DNA of 64,000 nucleotides. Source: JAIEOG01 sp964611895. GTDB taxonomy: Bacteria; Bdellovibrionota; FAC87; UBA2466. The position numbers were made by a program, and so were the translations under genes. The stretch lies in assembly GCA_964611895.1 (NCBI GenBank), contig CAZTDN010000008.1, positions 28,587-92,586 on the forward strand, given 5' to 3'. The notes under the pieces are model-generated. The model worked only from the letters and a program-made list of their open reading frames with translations. It had not been told where the DNA came from and made no database searches. This document shows, one piece after another, positions 53,064 to 61,905 of the stretch (position 1 is the stretch's first letter; the number at the start of each line of letters is the position of its first letter).

Positions 53064-54185
53064 TTAAGCTATGAACGACAATGAGAATCGCTCCACAGAG
53101 TGTGGCAGTGCATAATTCAGGCCGACCTGAACTCTCTCCTCGCCGCCCTCTTCGATGACCTTTACGCTCGTGGTAAAAGGTTCTTGAGTATCCCGGTTGA
53201 AAACTGAACGTACTGAGCGCAGAAAATTTTGAAGACTGTTTTCAACACAAACACTGAGTTCCGTATTTACGGGCTCCAGCACGTAAGGCTCGCAGATCCA
53301 TTCCACCGCGTGCTTGAGTTTCACCGTTGTTCGGCGCAATGGGATGAGTCGCGTTTTCCAATCTGCATGATCAGCCAACGTGTAACCGCCCCACACAAAG
53401 CACTGCCCCAAGTGCGTCAAAAACGTGTTGATCCTGGAATCCAGTAGACTCACTCGTTGAACAGGGGACAGTCGAACCAAAGGCGCAATACTTTGGGGCA
53501 GAGGAATATGACTACCAAGTTCTCCCACGCCTATCTGAGCATCATTCACTTGCAACCACGCCGCTACGACAACGCTCGGGGGCGTGATTCTTCCGTGTAC
53601 CAGCAGCCATGGGTAGAATGCCGAAGCATCCGCGCTAAACTGCTTTTCTAAGAATCGCTGAGCTTGAGCCACATCCAGCCTGGCAGGCAGATCTAGCAAG
53701 TAAAAAACTCCCGTATCGGGAAGCATATCGAGGACTTTTTGGTTAAAACCAATGCATTCGGTTTCGCTCAGAAACTCACTTACCTGGGGCACACACAACA
53801 GATCTGTTTTTTCGACCCAGTCCAACACTGAATAGATTCCGGTGCGCCGCCCCGTCCCGGCATCTCTACCCAAGACCGACTGCAGCGTGGGTGCCGCAGC
53901 TTTTGAAATGGGAACTCCAAGAACGTACGCTTTGCTTCCACCTGCTTCAAAGAAGGCCTGGACGTAAGACCAGGCCTTCTTATCTTGCAGGCCGTTAGCT
54001 CTAGCCGCGAAAGTTTCCGCTTTTTCCAGCGAACGCACTTCGCTGTAAAACGGATCTTCAATTTCCTGAAGGTAAAGGAGAATGAGCGGCAAACCCGACT
54101 GCCTGGATACCAGACTGAGACGAGGCACTCGCCGCGGAGAAGTTCCCTTTATGACTCCATCGCTGCTATAGCCACCGGTTTTCAC
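53064..54185 (-). CDS. Second, divergent tail sheath-like protein
   Basis: 373 residues from a GTG one base downstream of the tube gene's stop. It shares the sheath layout: SGLPLILLYLQ N-terminal part, AWSYVQAFFEAGGSKAYVLGV (the 'F-x-x-G-G-x-x-x-Y-V' core that the other sheath also has as GFFLNGGSKAFINNVG), and a C-terminal fold with RRTTVKLKHAVEWICEPYVLEPVN. It is similar in length but much diverged from the sheath at 54634-55782. Possibly Afp3/4-like or a terminal ring. Confidence 0.7.
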   Translation of the reverse strand: MKTGGYSSDGVIKGTSPRRVPRLSLVSRQSGLPLILLYLQEIEDPFYSEVRSLEKAETFAARANGLQDKKAWSYVQAFFEAGGSKAYVLGVPISKAAAPTLQSVLGRDAGTGRRTGIYSVLDWVEKTDLLCVPQVSEFLSETECIGFNQKVLDMLPDTGVFYLLDLPARLDVAQAQRFLEKQFSADASAFYPWLLVHGRITPPSVVVAAWLQVNDAQIGVGELGSHIPLPQSIAPLVRLSPVQRVSLLDSRINTFLTHLGQCFVWGGYTLADHADWKTRLIPLRRTTVKLKHAVEWICEPYVLEPVNTELSVCVENSLQNFLRSVRSVFNRDTQEPFTTSVKVIEEGGEERVQVGLNYALPHSVERFSLSFIA

Positions 54186-54186
54186 G

Positions 54187-54621
54187 TCACACCATCTTAA
54201 GATCAGTAACGCTGAGAACAACGGTTTCAACGAGGTGGGTGTTTCCACCGGCATCTTTGCTCAACTCGGGCGGCATCCATGCCTTGATCCACGCACCTTC
54301 GAAATCGTACTGCGCGACCTGCTTCTGCTCTGTATCTAGTACCCGAATGGATCCCGTGCGACGTTTGACGTTGTTGCCTTTCGCCCGAACCTCCGCGAAC
54401 CAGTCGTGCAGACTCTTATCTCCCGAGAAACGCCTTACCAGCGTGATGTCACGCGCATTTGAGCTCCCTGGAGTGTTGACGGTCGTTTTTCCCGATTCAT
54501 CCTTCCCTCGCAGATCTTCGAGTTCGACCCCGAGACCACTCACGTTGATAAAGTTATCGGTTTTGACATTATCGATCTTCACCTCAAAAGTCGCCTGACT
54601 GAGGTATTCTTGTCCTGACAT
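54187..54621 (-). CDS. Tail tube protein (gp19/Afp1-like)
   Basis: 144 residues. FEVKIDNVKTDNFINVSGLGVELE, GSSNARDITLVRRFSGDKSLHDWF, RRTGSIRVLDTEQKQVAQYDFEGAWIKAWMPPELS, in pieces, are the hallmarks of the conserved tube family (phage gp19, Afp1, Hcp-fold). It forms the inner tube. Together with the sheath it is expected to be the most expressed gene of the operon, as it is near the promoter. Confidence 0.93.
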   Translation of the reverse strand: MSGQEYLSQATFEVKIDNVKTDNFINVSGLGVELEDLRGKDESGKTTVNTPGSSNARDITLVRRFSGDKSLHDWFAEVRAKGNNVKRRTGSIRVLDTEQKQVAQYDFEGAWIKAWMPPELSKDAGGNTHLVETVVLSVTDLKMV

Positions 54622-54633
54622 GTTTATTCCTTT

Positions 54634-55782
54634 CTAGTTTTGTTCACTTTCTAATTGTTGTTGAATATTGATCTGGATGAACTCTGCGGGTTTGACCGGA
54701 GCAATTCCGATCTCAATCGTCACGATCCCCAGATCGATATTCTCTGGTGGGTTGGTCGTCGCATCGCACCGTACATAGAACGCTTCTTCCGGAGTTTTTC
54801 CTTTCAAAGCACCCTGTGCATACAGGGTTTTTAGGTATGCGCGGATGTTACGGGCCACAGCCCCCCAAAGCTGTTCATTATTTGGTTCGAACACGACCCA
54901 TTCAGTGCCATTGGTGATGCTCTGTTTGGCGACTTGAAAAAGCCGGCGAACGTTCAAGTATTTCCATTCAGGATCGGCACTCAGTGTGCGGGCCCCATAG
55001 ATTCGGATACCCATATCATCAAAATCCCGAATCAAATTTACTCCACGTGGGTTGAGCAAAGCTTGTTCGGAACGGGTGAGTGAGTATTTGAGTCCCAGTG
55101 CGCCTCTAATGGTTTCGTTTGCAGCTGCCTTGTGAACACCTCGTTCATTGTCCACACGCGCGATCACTCCCATCACATGTCCAGAAGGTGGGACCGTGAC
55201 CACTTTTTTGGTGGACTCATCAAAGACTTGAATCCAAGGCCAATAAAGGGCTGCCTCTTTGCTATCTCCGATTCGAGGGAACTCGTGCAACTGAGTCTCT
55301 CCCAGTTCTTCTATTCCATCGAGTACCGCCATGCGATCGCCGCACTCGGATGCGTGATCGCTCAATAGCTGATGTACTACTTGCGAAGTGAATCCGGGTG
55401 CTGCAACGAGGGAAATCTCCTCGATTCCCTTAAAGGCATTCAATCCCGTTCTCAGAGCTGGCCCCTTGTCCTCGCCTTTAATCAAAGCAGCGACCTGTTC
55501 CTCAGTTTGCCCCTCTTGCTTAGGACCGACGTTGTTTATGAAGGCTTTTGACCCTCCGTTGAGGAAAAATCCATAAACAGCATGGGCCAGATGCCCCCCC
55601 TCGGCGACTCCTCCAAATAGTTTTTGGTACTGGCCCCAACTAGTGACGAGAGTGGCTCTGTTTACAGGTCCCAAAGCGCTCTGCCCCACAAAGGCAGCGG
55701 TGGAAGATCCCACCGATTCAATGGGTTTGTTTCCGCTGGAAACGATATTCGAATAGACACCTGGGGCCTGATATGTACTCAC
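54634..55782 (-). CDS. Tail sheath protein (Afp2-like)
   Basis: 382 residues. N-terminal YQAPGVYSNIVSSGNKPIE, then STAAFVGQSALGPVNRATLVTSW, and the C-terminal block NVRRLFQVAKQSITNGTEWVVFEPN with NENTQLW-like EQLWGAVARNIRAYL are typical of contractile sheaths. The C-terminal DLGIVTIEIGIAPVKPAEFI is the interlocking arm. This is the main contractile sheath. A four-base overlap joins it to the Pvc16-like gene upstream. Confidence 0.95.
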   Translation of the reverse strand: MSTYQAPGVYSNIVSSGNKPIESVGSSTAAFVGQSALGPVNRATLVTSWGQYQKLFGGVAEGGHLAHAVYGFFLNGGSKAFINNVGPKQEGQTEEQVAALIKGEDKGPALRTGLNAFKGIEEISLVAAPGFTSQVVHQLLSDHASECGDRMAVLDGIEELGETQLHEFPRIGDSKEAALYWPWIQVFDESTKKVVTVPPSGHVMGVIARVDNERGVHKAAANETIRGALGLKYSLTRSEQALLNPRGVNLIRDFDDMGIRIYGARTLSADPEWKYLNVRRLFQVAKQSITNGTEWVVFEPNNEQLWGAVARNIRAYLKTLYAQGALKGKTPEEAFYVRCDATTNPPENIDLGIVTIEIGIAPVKPAEFIQINIQQQLESEQN

Positions 55783-56369
55783 GGAGTACTCCTTTCGCGT
55801 TCGCGATATTCAATGACTCTTTGTTTAACCAAAGACTCTTTGTTTAGAACCGCGCCGCTGTGATACAGGGCGCTATACTGAAAACTTAAGTGCACTGGTT
55901 CCTGACCTGAGAGCACGTTTGTCGGTGCCACTGGTGGTAGCAGAGCAAAAACGGCTTTTTCTTGATTGAGCCGATCATAGAGTCCCGGAATCTCTTTGAG
56001 CGCTTCTGGCAATATGGGATCCCGAACGGGATTATCGAAAAAGAAGGCCACGAGCCTATCCCAGGCTTCCAGCCGACTCGTGACTGCCCCCTGAGCTGCT
56101 AGCAACTGATAGGTCACTCGGATGCGACTGGGATTGCGCAAAACCAAGGAGGCCCCTTTCCCATCCTCACAGCGGAATGTGCCTTGCTCTCGGCTAGACC
56201 ATTCCTGGCCGACAAAAACTAAATGGTAGTCTGTGCTAGAAGGCGAAAAGGGAACTCCTGAAACAACTCGCGCTGATCGCTTGAACAAGGTGTAAGCATC
56301 CGCTGCCAGAACTTCGGTCAGAATTTCCTCAACAGACCGCGTTAGGTTTTTGAGAAAGTTATTGCTCAA
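55779..56369 (-). CDS. Pvc16/Afp16-like (DUF4255) tail-terminator protein
   Basis: 196 residues from a TTG with GGAGG six bases upstream. The N-terminal domain holds NPSRIRVTYQLLA (the conserved 'p-x-x-l-x-l-x-Y-l-l-t' strand of Afp16-like proteins) and VHLSFQYSALYH near the end. In Afp/PVC systems this caps the tube/sheath and is the first gene of the cluster, as here. It opens the minus arm behind a sigma-54-type promoter. Confidence 0.8.
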   Translation of the reverse strand: MSNNFLKNLTRSVEEILTEVLAADAYTLFKRSARVVSGVPFSPSSTDYHLVFVGQEWSSREQGTFRCEDGKGASLVLRNPSRIRVTYQLLAAQGAVTSRLEAWDRLVAFFFDNPVRDPILPEALKEIPGLYDRLNQEKAVFALLPPVAPTNVLSGQEPVHLSFQYSALYHSGAVLNKESLVKQRVIEYRERERSTP

Positions 56370-56394
56370 TTCGAGCCTCCGGTGGTCAATGACA

Positions 56395-56409
56395 GCAACC
56401 CCCGTGCCA
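56395..56409 (-). promoter_or_regulatory. Sigma-54 (-24/-12) promoter for the minus arm of the injection system
   Basis: On the minus strand the sequence reads TGGCACGGGGGTTGC, identical to TGGCACG-N4-TTGC at all fixed positions with exact spacing. Transcription would start near 56384, about 15 bases before the TTG start (56369), and a GGAGG site lies between. Confidence 0.85.
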
Positions 56410-56458
56410 TAAATCCCCAGTCACAAAATCGGGAGTTTGGGCGTTGGAAATCTCAAAC

Positions 56459-56489
56459 CTGAAACACTGCGCGTGGAATTCTGTTTCAG
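56459..56489. promoter_or_regulatory. Candidate enhancer (activator binding site) between the two sigma-54 promoters
   Basis: An inverted repeat CTGAAACA-N15-TGTTTCAG with perfect 8-bp arms. It is in the upstream zone of both promoters and would suit a Fis-type HTH dimer such as the NtrC-type protein encoded at the end of the minus arm. Assignment is by position and symmetry. Confidence 0.55.
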
Positions 56490-56527
56490 TTTCAAGACAA
56501 ATCCTGCAATCGATGCTTTCCAAAACT

Positions 56528-56542
56528 TGGTATCGAAATTGC
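56528..56542 (+). promoter_or_regulatory. Sigma-54 (-24/-12) promoter for the plus arm
   Basis: TGGTATCGAAATTGC keeps the GG and GC pairs at the exact sigma-54 spacing; C at position 4 is T, and C-G at 6-7 are T-C. Start of transcription would fall near 56554, about 36 bases before the ATG at 56590. Confidence 0.65.
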
Positions 56543-56589
56543 CTTTAGTCCTCTTCGGGTGGACTTGAGTTCCACACAGAAGGACACAG

Positions 56590-58149
56590 ATGCAATCACC
56601 ATCACTGGAAAAATTTACTCAGGAACTCTCCGCTCATGTTCGGGCGCGGTACTCGCTGATCTGTTTGCAAACCTGTGAAGAAGATCGAGCAGTGCGAGTA
56701 CTGGAAACCATCAGCAAGGCTAGGTCGAGCACCCTGTTTACCTGGACACGCACTCAAGGCGTTCTCAAGTCCGGGATGCCGCTCGCAGACATTCTAGATC
56801 CAATGGCGGCGTTGAAATGGTACGAAAGCAATCCTGAGAAATCGATTTTGATTTTGAAAGACTTTCATCCCTATCTCAAGGAACCCTCCGTCGTAAGAAA
56901 ACTGCGAGATCTCGGCCAGACCTTGAAGCGACAGCCAAAAAACATTGTTTTTCTCTCCGCTGCTTTCCCGGTCCCTATGGAACTCCAAAAAGAGATCGCC
57001 GTGCTAGATCTCCCCCTCCCCAGCAGAGAGGAGATCCGTCCCCTGGTGGACAGAGCGGTGGCAGCACAGTCTGAGCCCAAGGAAGGGACAAATGCAGAAG
57101 AACTCGTCAACGCGGCTAGTGGACTGACACTAGACGAGGTGGAAAACGTTCTGGCCAAGAGTTTGGTTTCCTATGGCCATTTGGATACGCGCTTGGTCCT
57201 CGATGAAAAAAAACAAATCGTGCGCAAAAGTGGCTTAGTAGAATTCATTGAGACCAGCCATGTCCAAGGGCCGCAAGTGGGCGGTCTGTCCCAGCTCCGC
57301 CAATGGCTCAATTCCCGAAAAAAGGGATTTTCACAAGAAGCCCGCGCTCTTGGACTGCCGACTCCCAAAGGAATGTTATTGGTGGGGGTTCCTGGGTGCG
57401 GAAAATCTCTCACCGCACAAGCCGTCAGCAGCGAATGGCTTTTACCTCTCTTAAGATTGGATATGGGTAAAGTATTCAGTGGCCTCGTCGGTTCCAGTGA
57501 AAGCAACGTTCGTAATGCTCTGTCGACATGCGAGGCAGTCGCCCCTTGTATTCTATGGATAGACGAGATTGAAAAAGGCCTTTCGGGAACTGGATCCAGC
57601 GGGGGATCCGATGGAGGAACCACAAGTCGAGTTTTTGGAACACTGCTAACTTGGATGCAAGAAAAGAAAAGTCCCGTTTTCGTCGTAGCGACTGCAAACG
57701 ATATCTCCTCACTCCCTCCGGAGTTGCTGAGAAAGGGGCGTTTCGACGAGATCTTTTTTGTGGATCTCCCTACTCCTCCGGAACGAAAAGAAATCTTTGA
57801 AATCCAACTCGCCAAGTATGGCTGGCAGATACCGGCTTCGGATCTGTCGCTCCTGGTTGAAAAAAGCGAGGGATATAGTGGGGGCGAGATTGAACAGGCT
57901 ATCGTCGCTGGACGCTATCTGGCCTTCGGAGAATCGCAAACTTTTACCCAAGACCACATTGCCCGCGCACTTGCCGAATCGGTCCCACTCAGTCAAACAA
58001 TGCGCGATCGGATTGAAACCTTGCGTTCCTGGGCCCGCTATAGGGCACGTTGCGCATCTGCAGATCGTTCGGACACCCATAATGGCTCCACGACCGAGCG
58101 CTCGGCTGCTTTAGAACCTCTCACTCCAACGGAGGCACGTCCATGCTAG
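56590..58149 (+). CDS. AAA+ ATPase, Ycf46-like, in the injection-system locus
   Basis: 519 residues. The N-terminal ~230 lack known motifs and end in a helical bundle, as in Ycf46. The AAA+ domain has Walker A GVPGCGKS (266-273), LLRLDMGKVFSGLVGSSESN, Walker B CILWIDEIEKG, FVVATANDISSLPPELLRKG and GRFDEIFFVDLPT: these segments are those of Ycf46 (VGESE-R..., APCILWIDEIDK, SPVFVVATANN). A Gly/Ser loop (GTGSSGGSDGGTTSRVFGT) is also shared with Ycf46. In Afp/PVC clusters an AAA ATPase (Afp15) is needed for assembly; this one is of a different lineage by these motifs. It starts the plus arm behind a sigma-54-type promoter. Confidence 0.88.
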   Translation: MQSPSLEKFTQELSAHVRARYSLICLQTCEEDRAVRVLETISKARSSTLFTWTRTQGVLKSGMPLADILDPMAALKWYESNPEKSILILKDFHPYLKEPSVVRKLRDLGQTLKRQPKNIVFLSAAFPVPMELQKEIAVLDLPLPSREEIRPLVDRAVAAQSEPKEGTNAEELVNAASGLTLDEVENVLAKSLVSYGHLDTRLVLDEKKQIVRKSGLVEFIETSHVQGPQVGGLSQLRQWLNSRKKGFSQEARALGLPTPKGMLLVGVPGCGKSLTAQAVSSEWLLPLLRLDMGKVFSGLVGSSESNVRNALSTCEAVAPCILWIDEIEKGLSGTGSSGGSDGGTTSRVFGTLLTWMQEKKSPVFVVATANDISSLPPELLRKGRFDEIFFVDLPTPPERKEIFEIQLAKYGWQIPASDLSLLVEKSEGYSGGEIEQAIVAGRYLAFGESQTFTQDHIARALAESVPLSQTMRDRIETLRSWARYRARCASADRSDTHNGSTTERSAALEPLTPTEARPC

Positions 58150-59669
58150 CGCCCTATTCACGACCCAGTTTTTTTCCTGGGCAGTTACTAGATTATCGTG
58201 ATTTTAACCGGCTTGCAGAACAAGCAAATCAAAGTGTTTCCACCCTAAGTGCTCAGCTCTTCCCCGGCGGGGGGATACTTTTGCAGGCCCTAAGAGAATT
58301 CGAGCTAGAAACGACCGGACTTACGGTGGTGATCAAGCCCGGAATGGCTATCCTCCCCAATGGAGAGATGCTGATTCTTAATCAGGATCTCGCGCTTGAT
58401 TTAAGGACTTACATCGGATCAAAACCCCAAACGGTTATCGTTGGATTGAACCACAAGAGAATCGGGCAAGATGTTTATGTGGATGAGGAGGACCCTTCGA
58501 TCAAGGGTTTTCGTTCCGAGGGAAATGTCTGTGAAGTCGTGGTCGCAACAGAAGATCTCTCGAAAGAGTCGATAGAGTTGTTTCGGGTGGTCCTGACAGC
58601 CCAATGCACGGATCTCATTCCCATTTCTCAGGCTCAGGCTTGGTCACCCGATGTGTTACTTCCTATCGATGGCCAAGCTATCCTGGACTGCCGCTTTCGC
58701 AAAAGCATTGTGCCACTAACTTTTGCGCCATTTAGTTTCTTTGAACTCTTGAAACTCAGAAACGCCCTGTACTCCATGGAAGAATCTCATCGGCGAATTC
58801 AGAAAATATTTTTTATGGAAGATAGATTTGGCAGCTGGTCGTTTCTGAGCCAGCTTCACGCTGAAATGCTATGCGTACCCTATCAACCGTTGAAAGTAGC
58901 TTTCCTAATCACGGAATATGCGCAGCGGCTTGCTCTCTTTCTGGAGTCAGTTGAGCGCAAGTGCACCGCGGATCAGCCAAACTTTGATCGGGAAATCTAC
59001 TTGGGGCTCTGCAAGCTATTGGCGCAGGTGCGAGTCCGGCACGCTCTACCTCGCGCACTTCCGTTTGATTTGCTGATGAAAACCGCGCAGGAAATGGACA
59101 ATCTCGCGCGCGTGGCTGAGCAGCGTTTCACGCTCCTCAACGCGGTGGAAGAGTCGTTGATCGAACTGCGAGACCGCTCGATTGGTTTCCCAGACCAAAT
59201 GACCTTCGCAGGGCACATTTTCGACAAAGTCGATTACCTGACTTCCACCGACAGCTCCCGTGTGCAGTGCCAGGCTCAACACAGCCAGATTAGGAAGCTG
59301 CAGGCGCGATACGCTAGTGGGGATTGTGCAACTCGGGTGGGTGTCTTTCTCAGAGAAGGGAAAGTCTCATTTGACTTTAGAATTGCTAAAACCGATGCGC
59401 CTGTCGTCATTTGGTTTCCACAATACATTCGTCGGAAAGGCGCCAAAATAGAATACCGAATCAATGGCAAGACTTTACACACAGAATCTTCTACTGAGTC
59501 TACAGAAGACAATCAATGGAGAAACAAAGGACTGATTCTTCACCCAGAAATGCTCGTCCCTCAGGGAAACCGACTGAGCTTGCGCATAGAGGAAGCAGAT
59601 CTAGACTACGGTTTTTTTGAAGCGGCGGTTTACCAGCCCGCATCCGGAACCGTGGGAGGCTGCTCATGA
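58143..59669 (+). CDS. Large structural protein candidate, unknown function
   Basis: 508 residues, overlapping the ATPase stop (ATGCTAG). It begins FFPGQLLDYRDFNRLAEQAN; residues about 45-85 (GGGILLQALREF, VIKPGMAILPNGEMLIL) resemble the N-terminal beta fold of fibre/collar proteins ('GMAI...NG'). The middle is a helical repeat region (about 200-340) and the end (about 395-505) a jelly-roll-like beta domain. A distant likeness in order to T6SS TssK (baseplate adaptor) is possible but not supported by a motif. No signal peptide. Likely a fibre, baseplate or adaptor part of the machine. Confidence 0.55.
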   Translation: MLAPYSRPSFFPGQLLDYRDFNRLAEQANQSVSTLSAQLFPGGGILLQALREFELETTGLTVVIKPGMAILPNGEMLILNQDLALDLRTYIGSKPQTVIVGLNHKRIGQDVYVDEEDPSIKGFRSEGNVCEVVVATEDLSKESIELFRVVLTAQCTDLIPISQAQAWSPDVLLPIDGQAILDCRFRKSIVPLTFAPFSFFELLKLRNALYSMEESHRRIQKIFFMEDRFGSWSFLSQLHAEMLCVPYQPLKVAFLITEYAQRLALFLESVERKCTADQPNFDREIYLGLCKLLAQVRVRHALPRALPFDLLMKTAQEMDNLARVAEQRFTLLNAVEESLIELRDRSIGFPDQMTFAGHIFDKVDYLTSTDSSRVQCQAQHSQIRKLQARYASGDCATRVGVFLREGKVSFDFRIAKTDAPVVIWFPQYIRRKGAKIEYRINGKTLHTESSTESTEDNQWRNKGLILHPEMLVPQGNRLSLRIEEADLDYGFFEAAVYQPASGTVGGCS

Positions 59670-60142
59670 AACTCTCTCTATCCTATTGGCCTCCGGCCTT
59701 GGCATTTCTAAAGGCGCTAGTGGGACGTCGCGATCCGACAGAAAGCACTTCTACATTTGGAGTCAAAAAACTGCATGGCTGGAAACACCTGCCGGAATCC
59801 ACTCCCTGGGCCAAGAGCCGAATAACCCGAGTTCAAACACGCGCTGGCGTTTGGCTTTACTGTTTTCTCGGCCCTCATGCGGGAGAAATTTTTCAGGTCC
59901 AAGGACCGCGTTCAACAGTAGGTACTCACGCGCTAGACTCTATTGTCCTCACACCGGCTTCGTCTCCTAGCGGCCGCTACGAGTTCACTTTGGGGGATCA
60001 GGTCCTTCTAACAGGCTCCGCTCCCCAACCGTTTATGCTCAATGGACGACCCGAATACCATGCGGCCCTGGTCGACTACGACGAAATCGAACTGCTTGGA
60101 AGCCACTTTATCGTATTGCAAATGGGAGCCATAAAGCCATGA
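59666..60142 (+). CDS. Small FHA-like protein of the injection system
   Basis: 158 residues. From about 65: FLGPHAGEIFQVQGPRSTVGTHALDSIVLTPASSP in pieces, YEFTLGDQVLLTG, FMLNGRPEY and DYDEIELLGSHFIVLQM. This follows the FHA strand order ('G-x-x-f-x-l-x-g-x-x-x-x-i-G', 'N-G', 'L-x-d-g-D-x-i-x-l-G'), but Arg/Ser/Asn ligands for phosphothreonine are not clearly kept. Coupled by ATGA to both neighbours. Confidence 0.55.
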   Translation: MKLSLSYWPPALAFLKALVGRRDPTESTSTFGVKKLHGWKHLPESTPWAKSRITRVQTRAGVWLYCFLGPHAGEIFQVQGPRSTVGTHALDSIVLTPASSPSGRYEFTLGDQVLLTGSAPQPFMLNGRPEYHAALVDYDEIELLGSHFIVLQMGAIKP

Positions 60143-60591
60143 ATTCTACACTTCCAGTCAGCACCAAAATAAGCTCGGCTTTTTCGCGTGCGCTCTGTCG
60201 ACTTAGCGACATCCTTCACGCCGGCGTTAAAACCGCATTGAACTGTGCAAAACTGAGAATTGCAGATGCAATGGAAGCATTCCAGAAAGAAAAATCTTGG
60301 CAAGCTGCTCGGAGAGCCGCAAGACCAGAAACTTCTGCCCCCGAAGTAAAAATGCTAGCCGGCATTGCCATAGATCCGGATAGCGGCAACTGTTTTTTTC
60401 TTCAGGAAGGGGTAAATCTTTTTGGAAAAGATTTTTTGCGAGTAGATCAAGCCAGAGCAGAAGGTTCTCTCTTGAACCAGACTGCATTTTCAAATGACAT
60501 GGTAGTGATTGGCGGAATTCCTTGTGTTTTGAAACTGTTTCCGCCGGATCGATTTAGCAAACGGACTGTTACTTCGGGGGAAATGCGATGA
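60139..60591 (+). CDS. Small protein with probable FHA-like fold, unknown function
   Basis: 150 residues. An N-terminal helix (to about 65) is followed by GIAIDPDSGNCFFLQEGVNLFGKDFLRV, and SNDMVVIGGIPCVLKLFPPDRF, a strand pattern that parallels that of the preceding FHA-like protein. The motif evidence is weak. ATGA overlaps at both ends put it in the operon. Confidence 0.45.
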   Translation: MNSTLPVSTKISSAFSRALCRLSDILHAGVKTALNCAKLRIADAMEAFQKEKSWQAARRAARPETSAPEVKMLAGIAIDPDSGNCFFLQEGVNLFGKDFLRVDQARAEGSLLNQTAFSNDMVVIGGIPCVLKLFPPDRFSKRTVTSGEMR

Positions 60592-61904
60592 CGTTATTCT
60601 TTTTGGCAATGCTTACAGCTGCTAGCGTAGCTAATGCAGAGGCACCCCCTTCTCTTACTCTGAAGGAGTTATCAGCAGAAGGTAGCAAACTCACAGGAAC
60701 CGTTTCGGTGATGGGGGATAATTCGACCCCTTCTTTTCGGTCGATCCAAAAGAACCAAGATTTGCGAACATCAGCCACCCGTCTGCCATTGGATCTTTGG
60801 ATTTTATTCGATAACTCGGCGCTGTGCGAAAAGCACAGTGCAGATCGTCGATTGAGTGCCTACTTGAAAAAACTCAACGATGAGATGCCATCCCGAACTC
60901 GAGCTAGCCTGCTTTTGTACCGAAGGGGGGCATTAGAAGTACTCGCCATGCAGGAGCCAATCGCTGCGTTGCAAATGGAAAAAGTACACTGTCAATCTGA
61001 CACAGTGTCCGCTGACCCAGAAAAAGCATTACAGCATGTCCTCGGCACCAGCTTGGCGACCGGGCTAAAACGGGAAATCTGGATTCTGAGTTCGGGAAAT
61101 GTCGGCATTAGCAGTGCAACATTGGCAAAACTAAAAGAAGAAAAGTCGGCACTGCATTTGTTTGTTTATAATCCAGCGGTTTTTGGAGCGCTTACCAGCT
61201 TATTGGATTCGCAACGCTCCAAAATGGGAGCGGAGTTCTATAGCTCTCGGCTCCTGGCCGACGAATCCATGGAGCTCCCCTCGCGAACATTTCAGCTCAC
61301 TGCACTGGTCCCGGGAGATATTAGCCAAAAGACGGCGTTTTCTGCTTCGTTGGTGCAGGACGGCAAGGCGATTCAAAGCGCTCCGATATCGATAAGTCTC
61401 GCGCCAGATCGCAAGGCGGGCTGGCTCAACTTGCTATGGGAGGCCGCCTGCTACGGATTAGGACTGGGCCTCGGTGTTTACCTAGGGTTCAAAGTCTATC
61501 GCTATTACTGCGCCAAGTATTGTGGTCAGTGCGCAGTTCGTATGCGGCATGAGGATAAAGTCTGCCCATTTTGTTTCGAGAAGGGTGGCGCCTACCTAGT
61601 TGCCCAAAGTCCGACGGGACAGGAGCCATCATTGAGCTCTCTTGTGGCTCCTCTGCACGACGCGATTACCTCGATTGGTACGCACCGAAAAAGCGCTTTG
61701 CGTTGTATTCGACACAAGGGGGAACGACGTCAGATTTTCTTTAAGGTGCAACGAGACGTGAACAGTTTTCTCCTTCTTCCCGGGGCGCATGCGGTTTTTG
61801 TGAATGGGGTTGCTGTTCTCAAGGGACGCTACTTGGCTTCAGGAGACAGTGTCCAGGTGCTAGGAACTCAGTTTCGTTTTATTCAGAATGAAAGGGCCAA
61901 TTAA
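60588..61904 (+). CDS. Membrane-anchored protein with zinc ribbon and FHA-like C-terminal domain
   Basis: 438 residues. Signal peptide (MTLFFLAMLTAASVANA), a periplasmic vWA-like region (LDLWILFDNSALCEKH, REIWILSSGNVG; the DxSxS metal site is not intact), one transmembrane helix (about 280-305, CYGLGLGLGVYLGF), then on the cytoplasmic side a zinc ribbon (CGQCAVRM..., CPFC) and a C-terminal domain with FHA-like order (LLLPGAHAVFVNGVAVLKG, LASGDSVQVLGTQFRFI). The predicted order is: periplasm - membrane - cytoplasm. This suggests that the machine has a contact with the inner membrane. Confidence 0.6.
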   Translation: MTLFFLAMLTAASVANAEAPPSLTLKELSAEGSKLTGTVSVMGDNSTPSFRSIQKNQDLRTSATRLPLDLWILFDNSALCEKHSADRRLSAYLKKLNDEMPSRTRASLLLYRRGALEVLAMQEPIAALQMEKVHCQSDTVSADPEKALQHVLGTSLATGLKREIWILSSGNVGISSATLAKLKEEKSALHLFVYNPAVFGALTSLLDSQRSKMGAEFYSSRLLADESMELPSRTFQLTALVPGDISQKTAFSASLVQDGKAIQSAPISISLAPDRKAGWLNLLWEAACYGLGLGLGVYLGFKVYRYYCAKYCGQCAVRMRHEDKVCPFCFEKGGAYLVAQSPTGQEPSLSSLVAPLHDAITSIGTHRKSALRCIRHKGERRQIFFKVQRDVNSFLLLPGAHAVFVNGVAVLKGRYLASGDSVQVLGTQFRFIQNERAN

Positions 61905-61905
61905 A

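Noticed and set aside
57171..57815. 214-residue minus-strand frame
   Set aside because: Antisense to the AAA+ domain of the Ycf46-like ATPase.
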